Positions 1 through 15,100 of a stretch of DNA of 64,000 nt are shown piece after piece. Position 1 is the stretch's first letter. Each line of letters starts with the position of its first letter. Below the pieces are notes generated by a model. That model saw nothing but the letters and a program-made list of their open reading frames with translations, was not told where the DNA came from and did no database searches. The position numbers and the translations under genes are program-made. Source of the DNA: Phoronis australis (taxonomy: Eukaryota; Phoronida; Phoronidae). The stretch is taken from assembly GCA_002633005.1 (NCBI GenBank), contig NMRA01000388.1, positions 280,931 through 344,930 of the forward strand. The letters run 5' to 3'.

Positions 1-47
1 TATTCGCTTCAGAAACCATAGTTTACATGATTAGTCGCTTCAAGTAC

Positions 48-196
48 CTGTCCAAATTTGGTGGAGAACAGCTGGAAGTTGTTGGCACACAACAAGGGGT
101 CCAACGTCACAATGTATGTTGCGGGGTTTGTCGACGTCTTGTTGATATCAATGTCATTCACAAGTGCTCGTGGTGGGATACGGAACTTGGAAAGAT
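48..196 (-). CDS. PKHD1L1-like: Exon 21: fibrocystin-type segment; gene continues off-window
   Basis: Acceptor TTGTTTGCCATAG, donor CAG|GTACTT. It encodes FRIPPRALVNDIDIN, then YIVTLDPLLCANNFQLF, the 'R-x-x-P-P-x-A ... Y-x-V-x-x-x-P-x-x-C' pattern. It ends in phase 0. The next exon must lie to the left of the window. Confidence 0.83.
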
Positions 197-3100
197 CTAT
201 GGCAAACAAAATTAAAATTCTCAAAAATACTACAAATAATTAACGCTTGAATTGGTAATAAGTTGTTTCACCTCTCGTGACCAACCACATATAATTTGCA
301 CAACAAATACATTTTATTTTCCAAACAGAAAAAAATAGCTTATATTTCTAACGAAATGTTTTTGTGATATAACTATAACAGTTCTTATCACTTATCATTT
401 TAAGCTGAGATATGCAGTGCATAAAATAATCCTACCATCGAGTGAGGGTGGAATGAGAAGAAACAGAACAATTGAAAGTACGGCATTTACAGGATATTCA
501 AGCTTTCAGTTCAATTTTTAATTACAAGACCGGGCAAGTAAAATACAACTTAGTTCGGCATGACTGAAAAGTGGCAAACAGTTTATTATAACCTGTTTTT
601 CATTTTACATTTTTTTTCACACAAAATGATCAGAATGATGCAGGTCATCAACCGAATACATGGCAGATGGCACTGTGACATTGTGCTGAGGAACGAAGTT
701 GCACAATGCGGGTTATATTCCCGCAAGGTACATCGTGAAGAGAAATGTCGCCTGGAAGCGTGTTATTATTTTTGTTCAATTTAACTTCACATTTCAAATT
801 CCGTGGGTGAAACATTTCTGCAAACTACCTTAGCCTGCTATGTCACGCAAAGATTGCAGTGACCCTTTTTCACATCTCAATAATGTTCTTATAAGCTAGG
901 CAGTTACTTCAGAGATTTTCGAGAGACTTCAAGTGGCCGAACCCAAAAACTACCTTTTACCTTTATCCAGCTTAAAAGGGCAATGTCTTAGGCTAAGGCA
1001 CAAAAACATTTAACGTATACCTAGTGTGGTTCGTGGTTCAGCTGATACGGAAATCTGGTCAAAGAAAAACGATCCCTTGAGAAACTCTTTGCGAATAACG
1101 CGAACATCTTTGAGCGTATAGGAAGAGGGTGGATTTTCTTTGTAGACTGTGTTGATGATGGGCAAACATGTGTATTGCCAACTGCAAATAGACAAGAACA
1201 GTGGTTTTACCAGCTAACAAGAGGAGTTGTCACGTGGATTATTTCCATATTGACGATGACTTCTCATAGGCTGGGAGTTTGTCTCATAAAAATACCTTAT
1301 ATTGTACAAGAGTAGTGCACAGACAACTGAAGGTAGGAAAATTTCTGAATATAGGCCAGCACAAAAACATGTCTCAACAATTATACTTTCGTCTAGCTTC
1401 ACAGAACAAGAACATCGAAATCCTGAACTTTTCAATCATAAGCTCTTTCTTGCTATCTTTAATTAATTATTTAATTAATCAAACATTTGCTGTCACTATA
1501 TCACAATTGAGTTGAAAGTCTTGGCAATTTTCTGTTTCAGTGAAGGCTGCAACATGGATACAGCCAGGCACATATTGAGCACAGACAAATAAACATTCTA
1601 GCGCATACTTTCAGAACTTAACATTTGAACCTGAGAATGCCATCTGATAAACATGTGCTAACGCCAAGTTTATTAAGAAAAATAATGATCAATAAGAAAG
1701 CACCATCGAGTACACAGAGTCATGAAGGCCGTTGCAGAATTCACAGCAGCTCAGAGGACAATGACGGGTGCACTGAGCACAATACTTACTCCCCAGTTCC
1801 AGCTGCCAGCGACTCCTTGGTGCCACCGTTGAACTGCAACTCTGCCACCTCCCCCACAGGAAACTTGTGTCCAAAACACAACTAAAAAGCATATTCATTT
1901 CAAATTAGTATGACAACTATGAATATTCATAGTCAACTTCATTAGTATCAAATTCAGTTTCCACAAATATTCCTGTGGTCAATTGATCAATAATCATTGT
2001 TCGCACAATGTTTCCTTTAGATATGTAGGAGCAGAAATTCATTAGAAAATCAGGAAATGAAAACAAAAATCGTGTATTTAAAATCGTCGATAAACAGTTA
2101 ATATTTCAATTAGTCGACATAGACCACCCTTAGTGCAAAGCAGAATAAACGTGACTAACATACAGCTTTTGATAAAAAGTCTGTGATCAAAACAAAATCT
2201 GACACAAAGTCAGTGTCAATAAAAGCTAGACTCTTCCGTGAGTAAACTGACTTCGTTATTATCCTCCAGTTAAATTTCTCGAGTGATCATGTGCGTCGAT
2301 CATATTTAAGTGCCATCAAAGCAAGCACCATCTGTTGGCCTATTTGTTTTCGGCTTCTTATTCAATCCACTGATTTTGATTCACGCGCACAGTTCACAAG
2401 TGAACAAATTCTCAGAAATTGTTACACTCCGTTAGTAATATTGAGTAACACCCTCCACTAACTTTGTTTTGAATTTCAGTCACACACAGTTAGCTGCTTG
2501 GCTAGTAAAGACACTCACGTGGTGCGTGGTCACTTTTTTGGACTCGTGTCTCAAGATGTAACCAGGTTTCCTCACTGATTTCTCACCGCAGAGCGGTTCT
2601 TCATCATCCCGAACGCTTCCGTAATGTTTTTTCGGATTAGAACCCTCAAAGTCCTCAAAGTAGATTGTGTCTCTGCTTGATGCCACGTCCGATGCACACC
2701 GTGACTTGAACAAAGCCTTTAGTTTATCTTTGAACTGAAATCGAAATATCAATGTGAACAATTCACAAGCACTGAAACTCTAAAGCAAAAAATCAAATAG
2801 TTTTGCAAATAAAGTCTTGCTTACAAAAGTTCAACAGTTACAGTATTTGACCATGTCTTAAAATGACATAACCATGTCACAAAAAATAATCATTGTTACA
2901 TGACCAAAACAGTTCATTAACTAGGTCACATGAATAAAACTGAACTGTGAACATATACAGAAAACCACAAACAACACCGTTGTTGCCATGCCAGTGCCTT
3001 CGCTCAAATATCTACATTTTTACTGAAAGTAAATCTTATGGTTAATATTATTAACTATAAGATTTACTTCCAGTTAAAATGTAATACATAAACGTAGCAT

Positions 3101-6100
3101 GCCTATAAAAGTTAAATTTGACTTCATACTATTCTGCCATTAATTGAGTCATGTGACCAAGTATTTTTGGTAACATTAAGCAAACAAAAAATGTACATTC
3201 CTAGCAAAACAGGGGTATCAATAAAATGGCCCAATTTCTTTTAGGTATTTAAGATGAAATTTTAAAAAGCTGATAGTGTTCTAAATATCCCGTTCGCAAT
3301 TAGTTTCTAGTTTTTATATCAAAGCCTACCCTGTCCATTGGAAAACAGTTTCATAATATGAAAAGACACGACGTTCCAAAGTTGGCCAAATCTGAACAAT
3401 CATCTGAGTGAACAACTTACACCGCACTATAAAGTGATTGACTGACCATCCAAAGCAACACATCAAAGCTTTTGAGTCGACTTATCTTTCAAGAACACTA
3501 AATTTAAAACTAGATGACTGCGCAAATCATCAGGGTAGTTCCAGTGCAGCTGATACCATTTTCAAGGGCTCAAAACTAGTTGGCATTGCATTCTCTTGAA
3601 CTCAGTCACAGGACTTATTAGTCATTTGATAGGTTTAGTCTGATAGACAGACTAAGCTATAAGTAACAGTGCTCGATTGTGCTTGGCGACTCGGGAAAAA
3701 TCCCTCGAAATTGGCGATTTCCAAACTTTAAATTTAGTCCAAAGGTTTAATACAGTGGTTCACAGTTGTGCCACTTTTCATGAAATGAGAGCATTTGCCA
3801 CCCTCAGCAATCAGCACACATCAAACAAGCACTTAAATTACGACAGTAAGTAAACAGATGGAATTATCGGCAAGGATCGTTCAAACACGTGTGTATCAAA
3901 GAATAGTGTATGGCACGAGGAATTGGGTTAGAGATGAACAGTGCATATTTTCACAGCGAGAAATTCGCGTAAGTTTCTGAGAAGTGAGTACGGCACATAC
4001 TTTTTTGTCGATGACTTCCATGTGAGTCTTGTCCACCTCAGATTTTGTTTGACGACCTAGGATTTTCGCCAAGACGCCAAATGCCACTTGTAAATAACAA
4101 GTTAGAAACAGAAATAAATATTATTGTGGTTCTGTCACTTTCCTATAAATAGCTGCACGAACAGCACTTACTGCATCTGCACTGGCAGTGATAGAAATTG
4201 GATCAGAGAATGCTTTTCCACCCATTTGGAGAGAGACTGTACTTCCTGGTAGTTCACCTTCAGTCAAGACCTCGACAGACACAGAGATAGAACCTTTCGA
4301 TCCCGCAGCTTTTTCAGTTTCGTACGTGATCTTAGGTACCCTGCCTGTTGACATAAAGTATGGGATGTCGAGTTGAAAAAAATCAGACATTGTGCATAGG
4401 AAGTGGAAAGCCTGACTGTGAATCAGTTGTTAGCAGTAAGCAATGTGATATATTGAATTCATGGTGATACAAAATGCTAGTTAGTGGACAGCTGTTATTT
4501 ACACTATGTACATGTTGCAAAAATGGCCTTATGAGTTACTGAGCTTTGACAGGTCATTTTTAATGCGCTTCAAAGCGCGTTCTGCCAGTGGTGTAGACAA
4601 TAACAAGAACATAATTCATGATTGCAGAAATGTAACAACTTTAAATTGGTGAAATTGATAAAACAAAAGAAAACTTAATATATATGTATAGTATTATACT
4701 CTGGAAATGAAAGAAAATGGAAATCAACAGGTAGTGTTAGACAAGATTGATAAAAAACGTTTACTCCTGTTTTCTTTCAAAAGAAGTGTGATAGCATAAT
4801 GTCATTATTGCAATGAAGACAAAAGAAATATTCGTACCACAAAAGGCAGCAAACGTAATGGTGAAGACGGCTTTTTCGTTGGATCCAGAGCGCTTGAGTG
4901 AAGACACAGCCAAGTCTAGAGGCAATCCATTGAGCTGCGCCTTCAATTCCGATTCACGTTTGTCCGAGGTGAACTTGGCTGAAAAATTTCAAAGTGAGCC
5001 ACTAAGTTTTGTTACACTGTTCCATTAAGAAACCTCCAATCAAGACACATTGTGTCAATTCCACCTTCCAAGGAAATGAAGATATACTAAATAAAATACT
5101 TGAAATTTATTTTGCTTTCATTTGATAGTGGTTGTGAAACAGGTCCAATAGCCAGCTATTGAAAAAAGGGAGGTTCCAAAATTTCCCATAGCCGGTCCTC
5201 AGTCACAAACTACAAACAATCCATTTCTGAATCAAAATTAAACCCGACAATCTCTCATTTTTCAATTTTCATTAAATTTTTAACCACTTTTTTCCAAGAA
5301 TACCCCAAAATCCCCAAGCTACACATCAACTTAACAGGAATCTCTTACCCAGCACACTCGTGTAATTCATTTACAGAATATCTTGGAAAAAAGGAGCAAG
5401 AAAACAGAATACACTTATGTTTCAGAAAAGTTTATCAATAAAAAGTGTCCTCATTTTGTCAAGGCTAAGAAAATGAAACCTGTCAGCATGTTGAAAAGTC
5501 ACGTGCCAGCAATTACTGCGCAATTGGTCTGTCCCCACATAACAAAACCTTCAATGCAATACTTACCAGTGCACAGTCCGTAGACGCAAAGCCGGAAAAA
5601 AGTGTTTGCTACATCGGTGGTCGTCACGGTGACCTTTTGAACACTACTCTTCCCTGACTGCGACTGGATGCCATCAAATACAACAGTCTGCGGAACAGTA
5701 TTTCTATCAGTAAGGCTGATGTTACATTATTTTCATTACTAATTAATTCACTTCACATTTTCATTTTCATGATTAATGTGTAAAATGGAAAATGGTCAAG
5801 ATTCTTTTAATGCATTTATGAAAGATGGCATACTAGGCTTTCACAAACAATTTTAATTTTTGTGACTCCTGAAAGAAGAGAAAGTACCATGGGACACTCG
5901 ATATAAACTCTACAAGATATCAGCTAAATAAATTTAGTAGGTTAAGTTACGATATATGTGGCACAAAGAATTAAAACAATCGATTCAAAAAGTGCACCTG
6001 AACTTCCAGCTTTCGAGTTGATGTCACCTTCAGGGTCTGCTTCTCCTCGTACACGTCTTTTACTGTTTCGGACGTGTACTCGGGCAAGTCATAAAATGCA

Positions 6101-9100
6101 ACAGCGACCGATACTCTCCCATAACTATATCCGTCCATGTGTGCCACGCTCATGTAATACCTGCACGAAATGTAACCAATCAGGAACACGGGCAAAACTG
6201 GATCGTGGTAGATCATCATACGGACGCAGCAAGTGAAACCCGAATGGATGACTGACATAAGTTTGTGGGCAACCCGTTTCGAAAATGAAACGGACACACA
6301 TCTGGACCTAGGCGATAACGCAAGGGCAAATGTACATCATAATGAAAGAAATTAAGAACAAAAAGGTGTTTCTTAGTCATGCCTGCGAACTGGAATGGGT
6401 AAACTGAAGTAAATCGCGTGGAAAAGCACACAATTTTATGCGATAATACGTAAATTTTGACACAGGTATTGATGCAGGGCGAAGCTTCAAAATGAGGTGC
6501 AGTCCCACCAAAGGCCAGATGGTAGGCAAGTACTTACCCATAGAAACAAGGAGTGACATGTCTGAGTATACATCTTATCAAAATTGACTGACAGATTAGC
6601 AGGTTTTAACGAGCCCATTCACACAAAGACGTCTGACCCAACAGTCGCCATTTGACTACGTAAAAACGATGAATACCCATGACATTCTCTTCCCCAAAAG
6701 TCGCGCCATTGAAATGCCGCCCTGTCACGGCATCATTCAGATGTGTCGGCAGATTTGAGAGTGGATCATCCAATGTCGATTTTTTTCAGCAGATGAGACG
6801 ACAAAATCTGTTATTTGGTCAGAAGATACAACGCAAATATTCCATAACACGTCACAAAGCAATCTGCATTTACAGCGAACAAGGATTGGTTTTGTCTCAA
6901 GTGATTTGTCCCAGCAGCATGGTAGCCTAATTGTTCGTGTTTCATCAAATTTGAACACTTGACCATACCTGTCTGAACCACTTTTTACAATACTATTCAA
7001 TACGCATTCATACTAGCCATTTTCTGGGAAAACCACGTAGAGTCAAAACGCTTCAAGAAATATGGAAAGTTTGTGTAAGAATCGTATAACAAGCGACATC
7101 CAAAGCAATCTGCATCTTTAAACCAAGATACAACAAGAATCGAACCAACTTAACATGCGGACTCAGGGTTCCACATGGACAAAACTGACACTGTTGCACA
7201 AAATCTAGGAACATGATATAAGTGCACCCATGACTGGGCCGTAAATGGTAAGTAGTTGTCAGATCTGTTGATCCGTACTCAAGTCGGAAGGAATACATCC
7301 CGTTCTTTGGGGTTGAGATGTCATGAATGATTAATTTGGTGATGGAAACCAGCAACAAATAAAAGTTGTTTGATAAACATTAGTGTGGTAAGTAATGATG
7401 GTGATAATTTGTGCTTTACACGGTGGACAAGGAAGAAATGTATCTTAATAGGCTGGGGTGTGTTTTATCACACGACACTGCACTTTATGATCAACATAAT
7501 TGTCCTGAATAATATATAAATGACATGAGCGTCGCAAGCTCTTTACCAGAGATGAAAAGGAGATCAATGGAGGCTATATAAGGTCATTCATAACTGATGT
7601 AAAGTTGATAGAAAGCGTTTTCATAGTCTCTGATACAGATGGGGTAAAGTAACTCACTTACCCAAAGACTGTGTGCTTGCTGCCTCTGAGTAAGCGACTT
7701 ACTATACCTTGATGTAAAATGAATGAAATTCATCAGGGGCCACGTTAATAATAGACAAATTACAGAAAGAAACGACAGTCATAGAAAGGACCAGGCTTTC
7801 GTAAAACGGGTCTCTGAGGTATAGACACATGCAACGCTGACGGCTTTACTGCAATTACTGCTACCACCTTACCTCTTGTTCTTCACCAGTTGAAATACTT
7901 CAGACTTTTGCGACTCTTGAATATCGAAGTTCTTACAGTACCTTGTGGTATATGCAATCATTTTCTGAAATTACGAACAGCTCACACTTCAAGACTTATC
8001 TACACAGCTAGGGCACTCCTCGTCAAAAAATGAAAAAATTCTATCTTGTATTTTTGCTACAAATTGGCAGCAAGATTATTACAAGGAACGCAACCAAACT
8101 CGCTAGAGGACAATGCTTTCAGCATCAAAAAAGATAACTAAAACTAAATCTTGTCTTGAACATTCACCTGAAACTGGTTAATCCATCTACTACAGCACAC
8201 GGAGCATTCTTCAACGCAGCGCATCCAGTTTATGCGAATCTGGTGGGTTTCACGCGAGCAGTTTGGCCCCTACAGCTCAAACCATTTTGCCCACTGAGCT
8301 TTAAAGCAGAGTCTAAACTTTCGATGGTTAACAGCGGCGAAAGAGCATCTTCTACCAGACCTCATGGTACTAAGACACAATATAAACCTCGCTTGCAAAT
8401 TCTGAGCAAGTCCAGCCAACACTTTCACCGCAATGCAAGATCATGAACACAGTTTAATTTATTCACAGAAGTATAACCAGTTTTGGAAATCGAATTTGAA
8501 TATTTGCCTTGACAACAGAGATAGGTGCAATGAATCAAATGGACTTTGCACGTTAATGCATTCACCATTGAGAATTAAATTTATTTAATTGAATCTTTAA
8601 CTCAAGCATGGACACTGTACCTCGTTACAAAATACTATAAACTGACGAAAGGACACCTGTCAGCAGGAAAACCAGGCTAAACTATCACTGACAGCACTAG
8701 GCAATTGTGTGTGTGAACTCTCCAGTTCAAGCGAATAAGAAACTCTTGCAACACATTGTGTTCTACACCTGGATATAACTTTGAAAATGTGTTAGGCAGT
8801 ACAGCTCGGCACGCCACATTAGATTCCTGAACTCTCAACATTTCCACTCACCTTGTGTTTCTCCGCTCCTTCCTTGCTGAAATACAGCTGGACAATGTCA
8901 TCACCTTTAATGTAGAATTTGTAACGCCCGGTGAAAGGTGCAACAAAGTAGGACTCTGTCAGCGTGCCGTAGTAATCACCATAGTTGAAGGGGCAAGCAA
9001 AGTCATCGGCCGTCGTCTCACACCAGTCCATCCCATCTGTCCAATTACTGAAGACGGCCGACGCAATTGGATAGAACGTGGTGTTGGCAAGTTTCTCAAC

Positions 9101-12100
9101 ACCAGTCCAACCCATAGACTGCTGCATCATGTAGATGGTGCTGCCACGGTTTCCTGAAAGAGATTGATAGAAAGTAATAATAAAAGTAAAGCTTGTATGA
9201 GTTGGACAAGCACACGTTGGATTTTCGCTTTGCTCCAGCAAACTTCAGTAGTTTTTCCACTTCGTGCATGCACTCGGCCTTTCAAAGAGTCTCATCGTGT
9301 AATACTCTGATGAAACTTACGATGTCTGTTGAATCTGACTGGTGCAAGCTTCACTGTAACATCCACATTCTTCTGTCTTGTATACATATAATAGTTATAT
9401 TGACACATGTTCCATTGTCCATTTCTCACATAATAGGATGGTTACCACGAGATGACAGATATTGTGTCACATTAAAAATCCCACCACCCGTGTGCATGGT
9501 GCTGTTTTGGTTACCAGCGCGCTCCACACAAATTTCTGAATATTTTTTTCACTTGTGCAAAATTACTAGGTCTCTTACAATATACCCACAGTTGCTTGTA
9601 GCTCAGATATACCATGAATCATGAATTATTTCTTAACTGCCCTCATTCGTACTGGTTAAATTTTTTATTCAGTGATTGCCGATTTCAGTCTCTAATCACT
9701 ATTCATAAACCAGACACCTGGACCATTCTGAATCTGTTGGCACTTTTGGTAAGGGACATTTTTAGAGAATTTAATTAGCAGTATCACAGATTCGAACCCA
9801 CAAACTCTTCAGAAGCAGCCAAACACTCTGTCATTGAGCCACATCCCACGTGTTAAGTAGCAGAGTATAATGTTGAAGCGTACTTCAATGTTACAGACAT
9901 CGGCCTCGATTCCAGGGTATGTGTGGCAAACAACGTCGAGAACTGCCAGGTGACAATAAAATCACAAAAAACACCGGCCAAAGGTAAAAACTTCAGAAAG
10001 TTTACTCCACCAACGATGAAATAGGAATGCATTTTTCAGCAATGAAACTGATTATTTCCTTTCAAATGATGTCATTTGTTCAGCAACTTATTGCCTGCCG
10101 ATCTGTGATCCCTAAACAGATCACGTAACCAGCCTTACCTTGGTAAAATCCATCATAGTCACTGGCTGCAGGCTTTGGTCCCGTGATACATTCCACTTTG
10201 GAAATATCGAATGACGTCACCTTACACGGCACGCCTAAAATGAAGCGTAGATCATGGATGTACAATGCAGTAACTATAAATAATTCCATAAAAGCTGCGA
10301 TTCACGTGCAAAGTTGGTCAGAGATGTTTGCTCAGAAATTTCTCCAATTTCTAATGAGAAGAAACTGACAATTTTTTTAAAAGTGTAACTTTGTTCAATT
10401 GTTGAACATGTTTGTCAAAATGTGCACAACTTTCCATTGTCATAATCTCTTCTAGGAGATATTTGTGGTAATAAAAGAGGGAAATGTAGCCTCGTCTTCA
10501 AATACATTAGCATTATTTTTGTCCAACTGCCTACTGGGTCTTAACTTTGACGACACCAGACAAATTTCACCCAAGTTCAATTACAACCCTTCTCCTCCAA
10601 CCACTAAACAAAAAATGTTCTTTAATTTAATAAATGTTGAAACTGAGCATTTGGCAGGAGCATAACGAAATGCATTAACAATAACATGTGAGAATCTAAA
10701 TTGTCAACAAACCTTCAATTGATATCGCAATAGGACTGGTGTTTGTGTTGTCAAAGTTCCTGCCAACTACAGTGATCTTGGTCCCACCCTGTGTACTGCC
10801 GACACTGGGGCTGACACTCACCACCTCTGTAACAGGAATCGGGTTAGTCACCACCCGTCAACATTAGCAAGAGTTAACAACATTCAAAAATGAAAAAGCG
10901 AGACATCTGGATATAGCCCATACTGCAATGTTCATCGTAACATGCAGAAACATTCCAATGACATTTTTTGTTAAGTCGTGCCCATGAAATGCAATGGGAA
11001 AATAGGTGGTGCAAACTGAGGACAAAAATTCCAATAATATGCATATTTTGTGATGTTTGTCAAAATCTGAAACTTTTTAGTATTGTAGTGGGACCAATTA
11101 GCTTTCCGTTCAGCCAAAGCTACACACTAGAGAAAGCTTTATTTTCAACTTTGTTAAATTAGCATATAGGTCTCAGTATGGCGTATAAATGTTTTCTTTA
11201 ATGTTTTCTGTTTCTGTTTCTGTTGACAAAGGAAGTTATTACATCCGAAAATTTCAAATTTCAGTTGATCCATTCTTGTTGTTTTATTTACCCGATTTAT
11301 ATTCTTTAATATATAACTTAAGTAGACTCAACCATATGTTTTTGTTTTGTAAGAGCTATACCATAGCTACCAAATACAATACGAACATTTGTGGACATTG
11401 ACAGAGGTAAGAGAAGAAAATTTAAAATACGAGAAACAAAAGTATGATCATCTCACCTGCGTACTGTTGGAACATTTCAATTTTTCCGATGGCGTTTATA
11501 CGCAGTATGTTATCCCACGTTTCGCCAGATGCCTTGGAATAGGGGCCAGTGCGACCTCTACCACCTGATTCTATTAGAGAAATGTTCACGCCACCTGTTG
11601 GGAAAGTAGGATATTAAAAGCTGCATTTTGCCTTGTTTAGCTGTCAGAAAACAAAAAAATCAATTTACGCCTTTCATTCTCAAAGAAAGTCTCATAAATA
11701 TTCCGTAACGTGTTAGAATTCCATTCCTGTTAACAACAAGAACATCAAAAACATCCCTAGAAAACGTTTCAGAGTTTATTGGGATTGGTAAAAGTAAAAT
11801 TGCGAAATCGAAAATGGCGCGTGTACGCATTGCATGTGACTTTAGTCGCAGACCACCAAGCACCAATTCAAGATAGGGATGGAAGTTGCCCCATATCAAT
11901 TGGTGTCCAAAGTCATAAAGGCATTTCGGTGAGAACGTATCAGCTTAAAGTTGCTATCACATTATTACATATTCAACCTAAATGCAGCACTAATAGTCCA
12001 TATTAAGCTAAAGACTATCTTAACAAACTACAGATTCAAGTGAACACAAATCCTGAGATACGGTTGTCTCAAGTATGACTGGTCACATAACGCAGGCCCT

Positions 12101-15100
12101 GGATCATAATCATTTCAATGGTGTTGCCTTGTACTTATCTTTCTATTTTGCCTTCATAAAAAGTCATTAATTCACAGATTAACCCAAGTTAGGGTTCACA
12201 ATATCCTCCCAGAAGCCAGCCTGGAATGCAACGTCCTATAGTTTTGACGAGTTGGTGTGCTTAGTTGGCAACTAGGCATGCCAGCCTGCTGTTAATCCCC
12301 TCTGGAAACTATGGTGGACAGCATCAAAACAGAACATCTGGAACATTTCCACCAGATGGCAGTACTGGCATCATTATGTTGGATGTTTACTGGATGAATG
12401 ATGAAATTGTACCATCTACCTTCTCTTGTTTACCACAGTATAAATAAGGGAAGGCATAAACTCACCAATCTCATTGCCCATAACTTTGCAGTAAGCGTAT
12501 CCCCAGTCAGAGTGTTCACTGTCCACCTTAAGGAGGTCAGCTTGGCTGAAAAAAGAAGGTGCACATAGTCAAAATTTGTAATGACATGAATCACGACAAA
12601 TGGTCAGTGTCCAGCTCCAAAATCAGAGACAGTTCACCATGTTCCTATTGCGCTCACTCAAACGTAACAGGATTATATGTTCCTGGAAGCCAATTTGCCT
12701 GGTATCCAGTGGTACAGCCAGTTGGCCACCACATTATTACAACCCACCAAATGTTTACCTAGAGAAAGTGGATCAACTAAATAGGTTCCAGCATAATCAG
12801 CTGCCATCTGGGGGAAGATCTTGACTAACAGAGTTGAACTTTTCCGAGGAAACAAGGTCAAGAAGTCAAAGTTCAAGCCATTACACAAACAAGAGCTAAA
12901 ATTGTAGTTTTAAGTGAAAGTGAATGCAAGTTATTTTGGGCAGATTATGAAGTTACTACATTCATATTTCTGAGTCAATAATTCTCCATATTGATCCCCC
13001 ATACTTTCAGATTGACTGCTACTATGGTAAGGCGATTTGAATTCTTCTTGAAAATTCCTTTGTGAAATAATGGAGAACTCATCATAATTCGACCCGGGAT
13101 CTCCTTGTTCGCAGCTTAATACTTTACCGCTGCGTTATAGAACTCAAAGGCCTTTAAAAGCCTGTTGATGAAATCCTATTTGACAGGTTGGAGGTGATAA
13201 TGAAGACACCAGGTTCAAGACAATGGATTTATATTGAAAAATAAGTACCGAGAGAGCTATTTCATTCACAGGAATATATAACTACGCTGCATAGTAATAC
13301 GATACTACAACATCTCTCCTCTTAAGCAAAAAGGGTTGTAAAACAATAAACAAGTGTGTGTGTGTGTATGTGTGTGTGTGTGTGCGTGCGTGTGTGTGCA
13401 GTGGTCTGATGTCATTTGCACAGCATCAGACATGCGCTGGCCTCATGGTTGGGCCCCTGCACAAATCACCTGAGCTAAAAGCACGAGAGCCCTGTTATGG
13501 CTCCTCGTAAATCAAGTTTTCAAGTCTGCCCGTCTCCTTAACGAAATTGGACAGACTCTGGTTTAGCTGTTACTGGTCTATTGGGAGAATCCTCTGATGT
13601 CTTGTTTCATGTTGTGTGAGCAGGCTTGTCGTCCCTGAAATGGACATGGCATCGTGTTCCGCGGATGGTGTCTGTTATGACGAAGCCTAAAGTCCTTTGT
13701 CAGTATGTGAATTCTTCAGCTGGTCTGTTGTCATGAATCGTGTTGTCTTTACTTTGTCAGCATGTACTGTGATGAGTCTTGAGTTTCTCACTACAAGGTA
13801 GACCAACAACAGCTGGACCATGGACATCCAGAATATAGAATGCTGTGGGGTCGCATGTACAGTCACGGCGCTGTCTATCTATGTTGATATGTCCAAGACA
13901 TAGGATAGTGCAACCACTGTAGGGATGAGTTTTATGCACTATGCACTATGCACTATGCACTATGCACTATGCACTATGCAGGATGCAGGATTTTGAGCAC
14001 GTCTGAAGACTTGCCATCTGTCTGAAGGTACAAAGCAGTAATATGATGCCTGAAGCACAGGAATCTATCTTCAATCTCAGTGTGTGGCTCCATGGTCGAA
14101 GACTGCATATTGGGTGGTTTGATATTTAAGATGGCATGGCTTCATCTCGTGTCATGCTGTCTAGACATCTAGTGCTCAATGTGTAACTGGATAAAATTCC
14201 TTTTGGTATGTCTCATCGTTGGTGTCTTCGATGGCATCGATGTTTTTGTGAGACTTCTTCTGCTGGTAAGAGTGGTGTGTCTGATCAGACCTGGTTTGCG
14301 ATTTTCTGCGTCGCCCGCGGGAAGAATGACGTCGCTGTTGCTGCTGTTTGTGTTTTTTTCAACCGCAACCTGCCCAGTGCCCCTTGCTTCTACATGACTA
14401 CTGGACACTGCCTGGGCTTGTGGTTTAGCTCGCAGTTTGTGCAGGATCGCGATCAGGTTCAACTTCAGAGGTTCACTAGTAGTTCTTGTTAGAAAAATTA
14501 TATTTTGGGGCCAATGAGAGTGCGCCGGTTATAAATTCGTCTGTGTTTTCACTTAGTTTTCCTGATACGGCTTGTACGCGGAAATTGACTGACTTTCAGT
14601 TAACTCTCAAAAAATCCAAACTTTGGACCAAAGCAAAGCTCGGCAGATTAACTTTTGTCAGCGCCGGGTTTAATTGGCTGGCATTCAGCCGTTTCAAACC
14701 TTCATCTCTGATACCGCGGAGGATTTCACGGACTGTTTACCTGCGTCCTCTTTATAACCATCTTCTATGTACAGTGTCATTTCTTGTATAAATAACGTAA
14801 AGTTTTCACTTAGATCGTCGCCGTCCCAGGCCATGTTCGGTATGGAGGCCGCCATATTTGTTGTGATCCAGGGTCAAGGTCACAGGCCCAAATGTTCGAG
14901 ACAGCACACTCGGATCTAATTTTAGATTGTTTGGGAAATTGCGCGAACTTCAGACAATACGAGAGACAAGGGCGCATTGTGTCGGTCCGTGTGTTAGTTA
15001 ATTGTCCGCTCTATTCTCCTATCCTCGAACAGGGATAGTTCGTGGATAGGCTTACATTATAATTATAGGCCTAGTCCTTTTTTAGTACTTTTCTACATTT

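Noticed and set aside
7053-7358. Minus ORF with GMYSFRLEYGSTDLTT, resembling a fibrocystin-type strand
   Set aside because: No usable acceptor or donor around it, and exons 12 and 13 join in phase without it.
9193-9624. 143-codon plus-strand ORF
   Set aside because: Antisense to the PA14 exon's intron, no domain, low-complexity hydrophobic content; judged chance.
14179-14791. Plus-strand ORFs of 70-100 codons
   Set aside because: Antisense shadows of the gypsy gag remnant.
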